Both the position numbers and the translations under genes were made by a program. The notes beneath the pieces are model-generated. The model saw only the letters and a program-made list of their open reading frames with translations, was not told the DNA's origin and did not search any database. Below are positions 17,208 to 25,033 of a DNA stretch of 64,000 bases, piece by piece. The stretch is taken from contig NZ_NIPW01000024.1 in the NCBI RefSeq assembly GCF_002196855.1, forward strand, positions 62,001 through 126,000. The letters run 5' to 3'. This stretch comes from Haematobacter genomosp. 1. GTDB taxonomy: Bacteria; Pseudomonadota; Alphaproteobacteria; Rhodobacterales; Rhodobacteraceae. Numbering within the stretch: the first letter of the stretch is position 1; each line of letters starts with the position of its first letter.

Positions 17208-17960
17208 CTAACTCCTCAGAAGATCGCGTCGGAACTTGTCCTTTGGATGATGGACGATACCATGGCCCTGAATGGTTCCATCACGCTTTCGCCTGATTCG
17301 CGGCTTGAGGATAGCGGCCAGTTCCCCATCTGTAGTTGAATAGGCGCGATGGATGGCACCGGCCACGTAATCTGCAAGCTGAATGCCAATCGAGTGGCAC
17401 GAATCCTGCAGGAATAGCCCCTCAATAAACCGATTGTAACCTGAAATCACCTTGCCGGTCCCGCCGGTGAGGTTGTCGTGATGCGCGCGAAACAGCCGGT
17501 CATTGTCCCGCCCGCGATGGTCTGCGATGGTGATGCCAAGGCTCTTGTTGTCCTGCAAAAAATACTGAAACCGCTCGGAAAGCGGCTTGTAGGCGAAGTG
17601 GTAAAGCTCCTGCTGGTTCTTCACCGAGGCATATTCGAACGCAGCACCAATATCCGTGACGCATGCGATGATGGTCATTGGCGACTTCGCGATGACATGG
17701 GCGAAGCTACGGCTCAGTGCTTTGCGTTCCTCGGCACTTTTTCCGAGCATAGGGTTTTCAGCTGACGAGTTGTGTGGCGAGAAATATCGCCACTTCAGTT
17801 CACCCTTTAGCCTGTGCGAGGTGCAGAAGCCTCGCACATGATCAGCAATCCCGCGCCAGTCTGTGTCACGGATGATTACAGCGCCCAATGTGAAGTAAGG
17901 GCGCTCGGGGTTCGGTCGGGAGGGCGGGGTGCCGCTTTCGTCGATGAAGCAGAAATGCAT
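17208..17960 (-). CDS. DUF3800 protein, RNase H-like fold, possible defence effector
   Basis: This 250-residue protein begins with FCFIDESGTP, the hallmark of the DUF3800 family. It contains ITIADHRGRDNDRLF and ends with HSIGIQLADYVAGAIHRAY, where the aspartates match the expected acidic metal-binding site of an RNase H-like fold. The start ATG overlaps the stop of the upstream XRE regulator (TGATG), so the two are coupled. DUF3800 proteins often occur on mobile elements and near defence genes, and a nuclease-type effector held in check by its XRE partner is plausible. No activity can be proved from sequence. Confidence 0.75.
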   Translation of the reverse strand: MHFCFIDESGTPPSRPNPERPYFTLGAVIIRDTDWRGIADHVRGFCTSHRLKGELKWRYFSPHNSSAENPMLGKSAEERKALSRSFAHVIAKSPMTIIACVTDIGAAFEYASVKNQQELYHFAYKPLSERFQYFLQDNKSLGITIADHRGRDNDRLFRAHHDNLTGGTGKVISGYNRFIEGLFLQDSCHSIGIQLADYVAGAIHRAYSTTDGELAAILKPRIRRKRDGTIQGHGIVHHPKDKFRRDLLRS

Positions 17961-18190
17961 CAGACTTTCCTCAGCCTCACTCCCGCACCGCCACCGTTCT
18001 CTGGGATGAACTGGACGCCTGCGGCTTCGAGAGCAGCCTGCAGCTTCCGCAGTGTCTCCGCCTGACCTCCCGACTGCCCATTTTCGAACCGACTGATGGT
18101 CATCGTGGAGACGCCGGACAGTTCTGCGACCTCACGCACACCCAAGCGAAGGGCGGCACGGGCCATACGGCATTGATCGGCTGTTATCAT
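17960..18190 (-). CDS. XRE-family helix-turn-helix regulator
   Basis: This 76-residue Cro/C1-type DNA-binding protein contains the helix-turn-helix VREVAELSGVSTMTISRFEN at about residues 18-37. The ATG at 18190 is preferred over an upstream in-frame TTG. It overlaps the DUF3800 start and is divergent from the small gene at 18277. A dyad GTATTCA-N10-TGGATAC lies in the intergenic space beside a consensus -35 TTGACA, so it probably represses the divergent promoters. It may also act as the antitoxin-like partner of DUF3800, which is inference from coupling. Confidence 0.82.
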   Translation of the reverse strand: MITADQCRMARAALRLGVREVAELSGVSTMTISRFENGQSGGQAETLRKLQAALEAAGVQFIPENGGGAGVRLRKV

Positions 18191-18204
18191 GGTATGCAAA
18201 ACCG

Positions 18205-18236
18205 TTGACAGGGTATTCAGACTGTGTTTTGGATAC
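18205..18236. promoter_or_regulatory. Divergent promoter/operator between XRE gene and small gene
   Basis: A consensus -35 hexamer TTGACA (18205-18210, plus strand) overlaps the start of a dyad GTATTCA (18213-18219) / TGGATAC (18230-18236). The half-sites match at six of seven positions. The position between two divergent genes suggests control by the XRE protein. Confidence 0.45.
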
Positions 18237-18276
18237 AGCGTAGTAGAAACCGGATTACCTGTAAACGGAGCTCAGA

Positions 18277-18471
18277 ATGCCGAACCTCATTTCGGCAGCC
18301 GTCCCCGGCTTGCCTTCTGCCACCCTTGCCGAGATTCACGACTTGCTGACCCTCGCGCTCGACGCGACGGAGAAGGAATTCGGCTACACCGACACCGAAC
18401 GCGAGGCCCGCAGCTACACCCGCCGCGCCCGCGCCCGGATCACCAGCCTGCTGGCACCCCGCGCGATCTGA
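18277..18471 (+). CDS. Small hypothetical protein of the element
   Basis: This 64-residue protein has no recognised domain. The ATG is preceded by GGAG at a suitable distance. The sequence has a helical N-terminal part (ATLAEIHDLLTLALDATEKE) and an arginine-rich C-terminal half (SYTRRARARITSLL), compatible with nucleic-acid binding. It is divergent from the XRE-DUF3800 pair and 45 bases upstream of the Tat-signal gene. Function unknown. Confidence 0.55.
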   Translation: MPNLISAAVPGLPSATLAEIHDLLTLALDATEKEFGYTDTEREARSYTRRARARITSLLAPRAI

Positions 18472-18516
18472 CGCGCGCCCGGCTTTCTCCGACATAGCTC
18501 AAGAACGGAGCCTGTG

Positions 18517-19320
18517 ATGAAGAACCCGATTTCCGGGACCGATCCCGGTATGCCTTCGCGCCGCGCCATCCTGAAGGGCGTCGCCGTTGCCCCGATCATC
18601 GCCCTGCCGACTGCGGCGCTGCCATTCGCTCCGCCGCCTGCCGCCCCGCAGCCTGCCGTTGCGGAGAATCCGAAGCTGCTGGCGCTGGGGGAGGAGTTGC
18701 CGCGCGTGGAGGCAGCCTATCGCGAGGCCGTCGCTGCCTGGGATGTGATGTGGCGGGAATGGGAGCCGAAATGGCCGCTCGCGCCCGATGTCTGCACCGG
18801 TCAGCGCGCGTCGTATGGGTCCGACATCGAGCGCGACCTCAGGGGCGCGGGTCTGTTCAGGGAAGGGCAAGACGAGCCCCTGCGTGTCATGTCGCTGGCG
18901 TATATGGAGTGGAACAGGGAGAGATGCCTCGAGAAGCTCGCAAAGAATGACCGGCGCAAGCGGAAGGTGTCGGCAAAGACAGTCGCCTACTGGCAGTCTG
19001 AAGTGGAGCGCATGGATCGCGCGATGCTGCTTCTGCCTGGCTACCTGGAGGAGTGCGACAGGATCAGGCGGGCCTCCGACTTTCAGACCATCAACGAGGC
19101 GCGGAATGTGGCGTCCGAAGGCGTGTTCACCTTTGCGCAAAAGGTGCTGTCCGAGCCATCCACCACGATTGCCGGAATTCGGGTCAAAGCCGAGGCGATA
19201 GCCGTGATCGGCCGCATGCGCCGCTGGGATGCCAGCATATGGAGCATGCGCTACGCCGCCGGGCCACCGGCAGAGAGCATGATCGTGATGCTGGGGAACG
19301 CGATGCTCGAGGTGGTGTGA
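18517..19320 (+). CDS. Hypothetical protein with an apparent twin-arginine signal
   Basis: The 267-residue product starts MKNPISGTDPGMPSRRAILK. SRRAILK resembles a Tat motif, and it is followed by a hydrophobic stretch (GVAVAPIIALPTAALPFAPP). The remainder is helical and rich in Trp, Arg and Glu, with no family I recognise. The ATG at 18517 has GGAG seven bases upstream; a GTG directly before it is the alternative. A predicted exported protein on a small mobile element is unusual and could alter the cell surface, but the signal may be fortuitous. Confidence 0.6.
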   Translation: MKNPISGTDPGMPSRRAILKGVAVAPIIALPTAALPFAPPPAAPQPAVAENPKLLALGEELPRVEAAYREAVAAWDVMWREWEPKWPLAPDVCTGQRASYGSDIERDLRGAGLFREGQDEPLRVMSLAYMEWNRERCLEKLAKNDRRKRKVSAKTVAYWQSEVERMDRAMLLLPGYLEECDRIRRASDFQTINEARNVASEGVFTFAQKVLSEPSTTIAGIRVKAEAIAVIGRMRRWDASIWSMRYAAGPPAESMIVMLGNAMLEVV

Positions 19321-19393
19321 GCGCGGGGGGCCGCGGTGGGAGATTGTTCCGGCATAGGGAGCTAGTCAGGAATTGCGTGATTCCAGGCTCAGT

Positions 19394-19448
19394 ATAAACT
19401 TTCGATAAGTTTATCCTTCCCGGCCAGATGAATTTATTGTAAGTTCAT
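19394..19448 (+). promoter_or_regulatory. Pair of 21-bp operator-like dyads upstream of the MerR-like gene
   Basis: Two related 21-bp palindromes lie in an AT-rich promoter region. ATAAACTT-N5-AAGTTTAT is at 19394-19414, and ATGAATTTA-N3-TAAGTTCAT is at 19428-19448. They align with each other and share the right half-site AAGTTYAT, with centres 34 bp apart, which puts them near the same face of the helix. They end 25 bases before the gene start, so autoregulation by the MerR-like protein is the simplest explanation. Confidence 0.6.
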
Positions 19449-19472
19449 TTAGCCATACAGGGGGATCAGTCA

Positions 19473-20066
19473 GTGCCGGAACTTTTTTCGCGAACTTTCA
19501 CGGTGACAGAGGTTGCCGAGGCTCTAGGGGTCGACTCGAAGGATGTGCAGAATTACGCGGCCCGCGGTCTCATCGTGGGCCACAAGGGGGAAGCGCCGGC
19601 CGGCAAGGGCCGTGCGCGCGCGTTCACGTTTTTCAATGTGATGGAGATCGCGGTTGCGATCTCGCTCAAGAACTTCCTCACCATTCCGCCGATGAACGCT
19701 TTCATGATCGCGGGCCGGTTTGCCCACGGCGGCCAGGGGTTGCCGATCGAGCGGAAACCGGCGCTGCCGTTCCATCACCGTCACGGCCGCACCATTCTGG
19801 TGTTCACGGCCGATCAGGACGGGGAAATCATCTGGCGCCCAGGGGCCGACATCTTCGCTGAGGCCCGGCACGCTCTGAACGGTGCGTTGAGCTTCGGCAC
19901 GGTGGACGTGAGCACGCTCTTTGAGCGTGTCGTTACGAGGCTCGGTTTCGATCCTCGTGCGGTGCTGGATGCGGCCTATCCGGGGAGCTGGGCTGACCAT
20001 GCTGCTTACCAAGAAGGTCCGCTTCCCGTTTCCTTTCGACCGGATGACGTTTTTTGTGACCGATGA
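19473..20066 (+). CDS. MerR-like helix-turn-helix regulator of the element
   Basis: This 197-residue protein has an N-terminal winged helix-turn-helix resembling the MerR family: FTVTEVAEALGVDSKDVQNY at about residues 9-28. GRARAFTFFNVMEIAVAISL follows, equivalent to the wing and next helix. The C-terminal part is not recognised. The start is a GTG preceded by GGGGGATC. It probably controls the element's excision or replication genes, like AlpA/Xis-type MerR proteins on other islands, but this is inferred from position between the cargo and the integrase. Two operator-like dyads precede it. Confidence 0.7.
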   Translation: MPELFSRTFTVTEVAEALGVDSKDVQNYAARGLIVGHKGEAPAGKGRARAFTFFNVMEIAVAISLKNFLTIPPMNAFMIAGRFAHGGQGLPIERKPALPFHHRHGRTILVFTADQDGEIIWRPGADIFAEARHALNGALSFGTVDVSTLFERVVTRLGFDPRAVLDAAYPGSWADHAAYQEGPLPVSFRPDDVFCDR

Positions 20067-20253
20067 AATCCTGCGCGATACGGAGGCGCATACGGTCTAC
20101 AAGCGGAGCCTCTTCTTGGCCGACGATGCCAGCCCGAACGGCATGAAGCTCGTGCTGCAGGAAGAGTTGGTCGATGATGGCTCTCTGTTTCTCAAACGCC
20201 GTCGTTCGCTTTGTCCGGCTCACCAGTTTGACCGTGCCAAGGGGCCTGTCTGA
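19999..20253 (+). CDS. Small hypothetical protein overlapping the MerR-like gene
   Basis: This 84-residue frame overlaps the end of the upstream gene by 68 bases. A start at 20044 would give 69 residues and a 23-base overlap. It contains FFVTDEILRDTEAHTVYKRS and a basic C-terminus. No domain is recognised. The position in the regulator-integrase string suggests it is translated, but the start is uncertain. Confidence 0.45.
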   Translation: MLLTKKVRFPFPFDRMTFFVTDEILRDTEAHTVYKRSLFLADDASPNGMKLVLQEELVDDGSLFLKRRRSLCPAHQFDRAKGPV

Positions 20254-20313
20254 GGTCCCTCAATTGCAACCTTAGCCGATCAAGTGACGACTGGCGAAAA
20301 TCCGGAACATTCC

Positions 20314-20493
20314 ATGTCCTACCCTCGTGCCGCCCTCAAGCAGTCCGACCTGACCCGCTACGCGAAGGCGATGCAGGCGGCGGGCATTGCGGAGTGGCGG
20401 GTGGAGGTTCTGCCGAATGGCAAGCATGTCATCATCGCGGGGAAGGTGGATGAAGCTTTCGCCGGGCCGGATCCGGATGAGTTGCTGAAATGA
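20314..20493 (+). CDS. Small protein upstream of the integrase
   Basis: This 59-residue protein contains QSDLTRYAKAMQAAGIAEWR and VLPNGKHVIIAGK. It resembles a class of small proteins often found immediately upstream of tyrosine integrases in alphaproteobacterial islands. The stop overlaps the integrase start by four bases (ATGA). A role assisting integration or excision is plausible but unproven. A GTG at 20284 would add ten residues. Confidence 0.6.
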   Translation: MSYPRAALKQSDLTRYAKAMQAAGIAEWRVEVLPNGKHVIIAGKVDEAFAGPDPDELLK

Positions 20494-21563
20494 CCCGGAG
20501 AAAGAACCCTTATCCTGGCGTCCGAAAGAACATCGTGAAGGGCCGTATCTACTGGCGGTTCGAGGCTGGCGATTATCGGTGCAACATACCGGGTCCCTAC
20601 GGCACCGCTGAGTTCAAAACGGCTTAAGAGGCCGCGCTGGCGGGGGTGAAGGCCCCCCGAAGCACCGCTGATCCTGACACGCTCGCCTGGCTTGTTGAGC
20701 AATACCTTAGCAGCTTGAAATTCCAGAACCTCTCTCCGTCGAGAAAGCGCAGTATCCGGGGCGAACTGGACTGGCTCCGGGAGATGGCCGGCAAGTACCA
20801 CTATGTGCGTTTGCAGGTGCGCCACGTCGAAGCGTTGATGGCGAAGAAGACCGGCCCCGTTGCGGCGAATACAGTGAAGAAGAACCTGTCGATGCTCTTC
20901 AACTTTGCGGCCAAGAAACTTGGCTACACCGGGCCGAACCCGGCCCGCCATGCAGAGAAGATGAAGACCAATCCGGATGGCTATCACACCTGGACGGATG
21001 CGGAGGTAGATCGTTTCCTCGCGCGGCACGCTGTGGGAACGAAGGCGCGGCTGGTCCTCCTGCTGGCGCTGAATACCGGCATGTCGCGGCAGGACCTCTG
21101 CCGGGTAGGTTGGCAGCATGTGACGCATAAGGAAGGTCGCGCCCGGATCGCTTACAAGCGCGCGAAGACCTCGGTTGCGGCCGACCTGCCGATTCTGCCG
21201 GAGTTGGCGGAGGAGTTAGACAAACTTCCCTCTGACCGGATGCTGTTCATCACTCAGGACGCACGGCCGATCGGCTACAAGCCCGAGACGCTGGGCAATT
21301 GGTTTCGGGACCGTTGCGGGGAGGCCGACGTGCCTGGATCGCTCCATGGTCTGCGGAAAGCGGGGGCCACGCGCCTCGCGGATGCGGGGGCCACGAACTG
21401 GGAGATCGCCTCTTATCTCGCACATGCCGACACGAAACAGGCGGACACCTACACGAAGAAGGCGGACCGATCACGGTTGGCAGATAGCGGGTTCGCGAAG
21501 CTTGGGAGCGTGTCCAATTTCCCTGAAAAGTTGGACAGAAAGGCCGGAAAAGCCGATGAATAA
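20490..21563 (+). pseudogene. int: Tyrosine-recombinase integrase with in-frame stop at codon 46
   Basis: Reading from the ATG at 20490 (4-base overlap with the upstream gene) gives a typical alphaproteobacterial island integrase N-terminus: MTRRKNPYPGVRKNIVKGR. A TAA at 20625-20627 then interrupts it. The same frame continues without further damage to 21563 and keeps the catalytic residues, numbered from the ATG: R200, H286-x-x-R289, H312 and Y321. Either a point mutation has inactivated it or translation restarts at the GTG at 20646, giving 305 residues that lack part of the arm-binding domain. It lies beside attR and reads towards tRNA-Glu, as expected for the enzyme that integrated this element. 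Confidence 0.85.
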
Positions 21564-21576
21564 CAATAACTTACAG

Positions 21577-21598
21577 GAAAAAGTGGCAGCCCGTAGGG
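21577..21598 (+). repeat. attR: 22-bp repeat within the tRNA-Glu 3' end
   Basis: These bases are identical to 12080-12101 and overlap the last 15 positions of the minus-strand tRNA-Glu gene, including CCA. Integration here leaves the tRNA functional because the element supplied an identical 3' end. Confidence 0.88.
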
Positions 21599-21658
21599 GA
21601 GTCGAACCCCTCTTTTCAGGTTGAAAACCTGACGTCCTAACCGATAGACGAACGGGCC
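21584..21658 (-). tRNA. tRNA-Glu (anticodon TTC)
   Basis: The minus strand gives a 75-base tRNA including CCA. The acceptor is GGCCCGT/ACGGGCT, the D-arm contains TATCGGTTAGGA, and the anticodon loop TTTTCAA has anticodon TTC. The T-arm is AGGGGTTCGACTCCCCT. It is the integration target of the neighbouring element; its 3' end lies inside attR. Confidence 0.96.
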
Positions 21659-21823
21659 ACGTTTGGCGTGGGGCGGTATCTAGGGGAGGCGGCGGGGAGG
21701 CGCAAGAGGAAAAACGCAGGGAATGGAGAGATTTCTGCCGCGCAATCGCGGAACGTCGTGCGGCATGAACAGAAGGAGAACGTATCTCTTGGCGCGCGTG
21801 GACGCTTGCGCTATATCGGACCG

Positions 21824-24253
21824 ATGAGCGAATGGGATGACGAAGCCGAGGCGTTTGAGAACGCCGCCGAAGGTCGGGGGGCCAAGGTGCCGCTCTCCCG
21901 CCGGGCGATGGCCATGCGCCCGGCGCCTTACCTCAACGATCTCAACCCCGCCCAGCGGGAGGCGGTGGAGACGCTGGACGGGCCTGTGCTGATGCTCGCG
22001 GGGGCGGGCACCGGCAAGACGAAGGCGCTCACCGCCCGCATCGTGCACATCCTGAACACCGGCCGCGCCCGGCCCGATGAAATCCTCGCCGTCACCTTCA
22101 CCAACAAGGCCGCGCGGGAAATGCGGGAGCGGGTGGGCCGGCTGCTGGGCGGCGTGGGGGAGGGGATGCCCTGGCTTGGCACCTTCCACGCGATCTCGGT
22201 GCGGCTGCTCAGACGCCATGCGGAGCTGGTGGGGCTGAAGTCGAACTTCACTATCCTCGACACGGACGATCAGGTGCGCCTGCTCAAGCAGCTCATCCTT
22301 GCGGCAGGGATCGACGAGAAACGCTGGCCGGCGCGGCAGCTTGCGGGAGTGGTGGAGGGCTGGAAGAACCGCGCCCTGACACCGGACCGCGTTCCGGCTG
22401 CGGATGCGGGGGCCTTCAACCGCCGGGGGGTGGAGCTTTATTCCGCCTATCAGGACCGGCTGAAGGTTCTGAACGCCGTGGATTTCGGCGACCTGCTCAT
22501 GCATGTCGTGACGATCTTTCAAAGCTATCCCGATGTGCTGGAGGGCTATCAGCGCCGCTTCCGCTACATTCTGGTCGATGAGTATCAGGATACCAACGTC
22601 GCGCAGTATCTGTGGCTGCGGCTGCTTGCCCAGGCGCATCGCAACATCTGCTGCGTGGGGGATGACGACCAGTCGATCTATGGCTGGCGGGGCGCCGAAG
22701 TCGGCAACATCCTGCGGTTCGAAAAGGATTTTCCCGGCGCGCGGGTGATCCGGCTGGAGCAGAACTATCGCTCCACGCCGCATATCCTTTCCGCCGCCTC
22801 CGGGCTGATCGAGGCGAACGAGAGCCGGCTCGGCAAGACGCTGTGGACGGATGCGGCGGATGGCGAGAAGGTCCGCGTGATCGGCCATTGGGACGGCGAG
22901 GAGGAGGCCCGCTGGATCGGGGAGGAGATCGAGGCCCTCCTCGGCACACATCGCGCGGTGGGGCCGAAGACGCTGGACGATATGGCGATCCTTGTCCGCG
23001 CCTCGCACCAGATGCGCGCGTTCGAGGACCGGTTCCTGACCATCGGGCTGAACTACCGGGTGATCGGCGGGCCGCGCTTCTACGAGCGGTTGGAGATCCG
23101 CGATGCGATGGCCTATTTCCGCCTCGCCGTCAGCCCGGACGACGATCTGGCCTTCGAGCGGATCGTGAACACGCCGAAGCGGGGTCTGGGGGAGAAGGCG
23201 CAGGCGCTGATCCAGTCCACCGCACGGGCACGGGGGCTGACGCTCGTCCGCGCGGCGAAATATCTGGTCGATTCGGGGGAGATGCGCGGCAAGGGCGGGG
23301 CGGAGCTGCGCACCCTCGTCGCCGCCATCGGGCGCTGGCATGCGGAGGCGCTGGCCCCGGCGGAGCTGCCCGACGACGCTGTGGTGGAGCCGCTGCGCGA
23401 AGGCGCGGGGCGCTCGCGCTCGCATGTAGAACTGGCGGAGATCATTCTGGACGAATCCGGCTATACGGCGATGTGGCAGAACGAAAAGACGCCCGAAGCC
23501 CCCGGACGGCTGGAGAACCTCAAGGAACTTGTGAAGGCGCTGGAGAGCTTCGACGGGCTTCAGGGCTTCCTCGAACACGTCGCGCTCATCATGGACAACG
23601 AGCAGGAGGAGGGGACGCCCAAGGTCTTCATCATGACGCTCCATGCCGCCAAGGGGCTGGAGTTTCCGGTGGTCTTTCTGCCGGGGTGGGAGGACGGGCT
23701 GTTCCCCTCGCAGCGCGCGATGGATGAGAGCGGCCTGAAGGGCCTGGAGGAGGAGCGGCGGCTGGCCTATGTCGGCATCACCCGCGCGCGGGAGCTGTGC
23801 ACGATCTCCTTCGCCTCCAACCGGCGGGTCTATGGCCAGTGGCAGTCGCAGATGCCCTCCCGCTTCATCGACGATCTGCCGGAGGAGGATGTGGAGGTGC
23901 TGACCCCCCCCGGCCTTTACGGCGGCGGCTATGGTGCTGCGGGCTTTGCGGCGATGGAGGCGAAGGCGGCCTCCGCCGATGTCTACAACTCCCCCGGCTG
24001 GCGGCGCATGCAGGAACGTTCGACGCGACGCCCCATGGCGCAGCCCCGGGAATCACGGGGGCCGGTCATCGATCTGGATGCCGTGCCGCCTTTCGCCCTG
24101 GGCGACAGGGTGTTCCACCAGAAGTTCGGCTACGGCGCCGTGACCGCGGTAGAGGGCGACAAGGCCCATGTGGAGTTCGACAAGGCGGGGGAGAAGAACG
24201 TGATGTCGGCCTATCTCGTCCGGGCCGATCAGGCCGACGACGTGCCGTTCTGA
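21824..24253 (+). CDS. uvrD: UvrD/PcrA-family superfamily I DNA helicase
   Basis: This 809-residue 3'-5' helicase acts in nucleotide excision repair, mismatch repair and clearing of stalled replication forks. Motifs in order: Q-motif LNPAQREAVETLDGPVLM, Walker A AGAGTGKT, motif Ia VTFTNKAAREM, Walker B DEYQDTN, and motif III GDDDQSIYGWRGA. EQNYRSTPHIL is motif IV, TLHAAKGLEFPVVFLPG motif V and EEERRLAYVGITRARE motif VI. A C-terminal Tudor-like segment (LGDRVFHQKFGYGAV) is typical of PcrA/UvrD. The ATG at 21824 gives the standard N-terminus; the frame is open further upstream to the tRNA. Confidence 0.95.
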   Translation: MSEWDDEAEAFENAAEGRGAKVPLSRRAMAMRPAPYLNDLNPAQREAVETLDGPVLMLAGAGTGKTKALTARIVHILNTGRARPDEILAVTFTNKAAREMRERVGRLLGGVGEGMPWLGTFHAISVRLLRRHAELVGLKSNFTILDTDDQVRLLKQLILAAGIDEKRWPARQLAGVVEGWKNRALTPDRVPAADAGAFNRRGVELYSAYQDRLKVLNAVDFGDLLMHVVTIFQSYPDVLEGYQRRFRYILVDEYQDTNVAQYLWLRLLAQAHRNICCVGDDDQSIYGWRGAEVGNILRFEKDFPGARVIRLEQNYRSTPHILSAASGLIEANESRLGKTLWTDAADGEKVRVIGHWDGEEEARWIGEEIEALLGTHRAVGPKTLDDMAILVRASHQMRAFEDRFLTIGLNYRVIGGPRFYERLEIRDAMAYFRLAVSPDDDLAFERIVNTPKRGLGEKAQALIQSTARARGLTLVRAAKYLVDSGEMRGKGGAELRTLVAAIGRWHAEALAPAELPDDAVVEPLREGAGRSRSHVELAEIILDESGYTAMWQNEKTPEAPGRLENLKELVKALESFDGLQGFLEHVALIMDNEQEEGTPKVFIMTLHAAKGLEFPVVFLPGWEDGLFPSQRAMDESGLKGLEEERRLAYVGITRARELCTISFASNRRVYGQWQSQMPSRFIDDLPEEDVEVLTPPGLYGGGYGAAGFAAMEAKAASADVYNSPGWRRMQERSTRRPMAQPRESRGPVIDLDAVPPFALGDRVFHQKFGYGAVTAVEGDKAHVEFDKAGEKNVMSAYLVRADQADDVPF

Positions 24254-24292
24254 CGCGTTGCCGGGCATGGTTTCTGTGCCCATATTGGTCTG

Positions 24293-24976
24293 ATGATCAA
24301 ACTTCTGCCCCTTCTGCTGATGCTGGCCTATGGCTTCGTGACCTACCGCCTGTCGGTCTGGCGGTCGCGGCGGGAGCTGGACGCGCGGTCCAGCCCGCTC
24401 CGTGACCCCGATCTCGGCCGCTTCACCGACCGGATGGCGCGGGCGCTGGACCTGAAGTCGATCCCCGTACATCTTTACGATGTGCCGGTGGTCAACGGGC
24501 TGGCAGCGCCCGACGGGCGGATCTTCATCACCCGCGGGTTTTATGACAAGTTCCGGGCCGGAAAGGTTTCGGCGGAGGAGATGGCCAGCGTCATTGCCCA
24601 TGAACTCGGCCATGTCGCACTTGGCCACGCCCGGCGGCGGATGATCGACTTTACCGGCCAAAACGCGATCCGCCTCGCGCTTGCGCCCATTTTGGGGCGG
24701 TTTCTGCCGGGCTTGGGGGTGGTGCTGGCGAACGGGCTGGCCTCGCTGGTCGCCGCGCGGCTGTCGCGGCAGGACGAGTATGAGGCGGATGCCTGGGCGG
24801 CGGCGCTGCTGACCCGTTCGGGCATCGGCACGGCGCCGCAGAAGGCGCTGTTCACTAAGCTGGACAAGCTGGCAGGCGGGCGCGCGCCGGTCGCCTGGCT
24901 GTCCAGCCACCCAGCCAGCCCGGACCGGGTCAGCGCCATCGAGGCGCTGGAGAAACGCTGGGTGCCACCGGCCTGA
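24293..24976 (+). CDS. M48-family metalloprotease
   Basis: This 227-residue membrane-anchored zinc peptidase is related to HtpX/Oma1-like M48 proteins. An N-terminal hydrophobic helix (LLPLLLMLAYGFVTYRL) is followed by the zinc site HELGHVALGH near residue 103 and the downstream glutamate in EYEADAWAAALL. SSHPASPDRVSAIE is the usual C-terminal segment. It lies 39 bases after uvrD, perhaps in one transcript. A membrane quality-control role is inferred from the family. Confidence 0.88.
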   Translation: MIKLLPLLLMLAYGFVTYRLSVWRSRRELDARSSPLRDPDLGRFTDRMARALDLKSIPVHLYDVPVVNGLAAPDGRIFITRGFYDKFRAGKVSAEEMASVIAHELGHVALGHARRRMIDFTGQNAIRLALAPILGRFLPGLGVVLANGLASLVAARLSRQDEYEADAWAAALLTRSGIGTAPQKALFTKLDKLAGGRAPVAWLSSHPASPDRVSAIEALEKRWVPPA

Positions 24977-25033
24977 CAGGAGCGGGGGCGGCAGGACAGG
25001 GCCGGTAGGCTGCGCAAAAGGTTTGGCTGACCC

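Larger units (their letters stand above)
12080..21598 (+). mobile_element. 9.5-kb tRNA-Glu integrated element encoding a capsid (phage satellite-like or reduced prophage)
   Basis: The boundaries are the two 22-bp att repeats. A tyrosine integrase gene abuts attR and reads towards the tRNA, and the tRNA is restored intact outside attR. Contents in order: unknown gene, RepA-like ATPase, iteron-like array, small genes, prohead protease, major capsid protein, a 550-bp gap, XRE-DUF3800 on the minus strand, small unknown genes, a MerR-like regulator, and the interrupted integrase. I find no portal, terminase, head-tail connector, tail or lysis genes. The size and gene set resemble capsid-encoding phage satellites more than an intact prophage, but a deleted prophage is possible. 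Confidence 0.85.
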
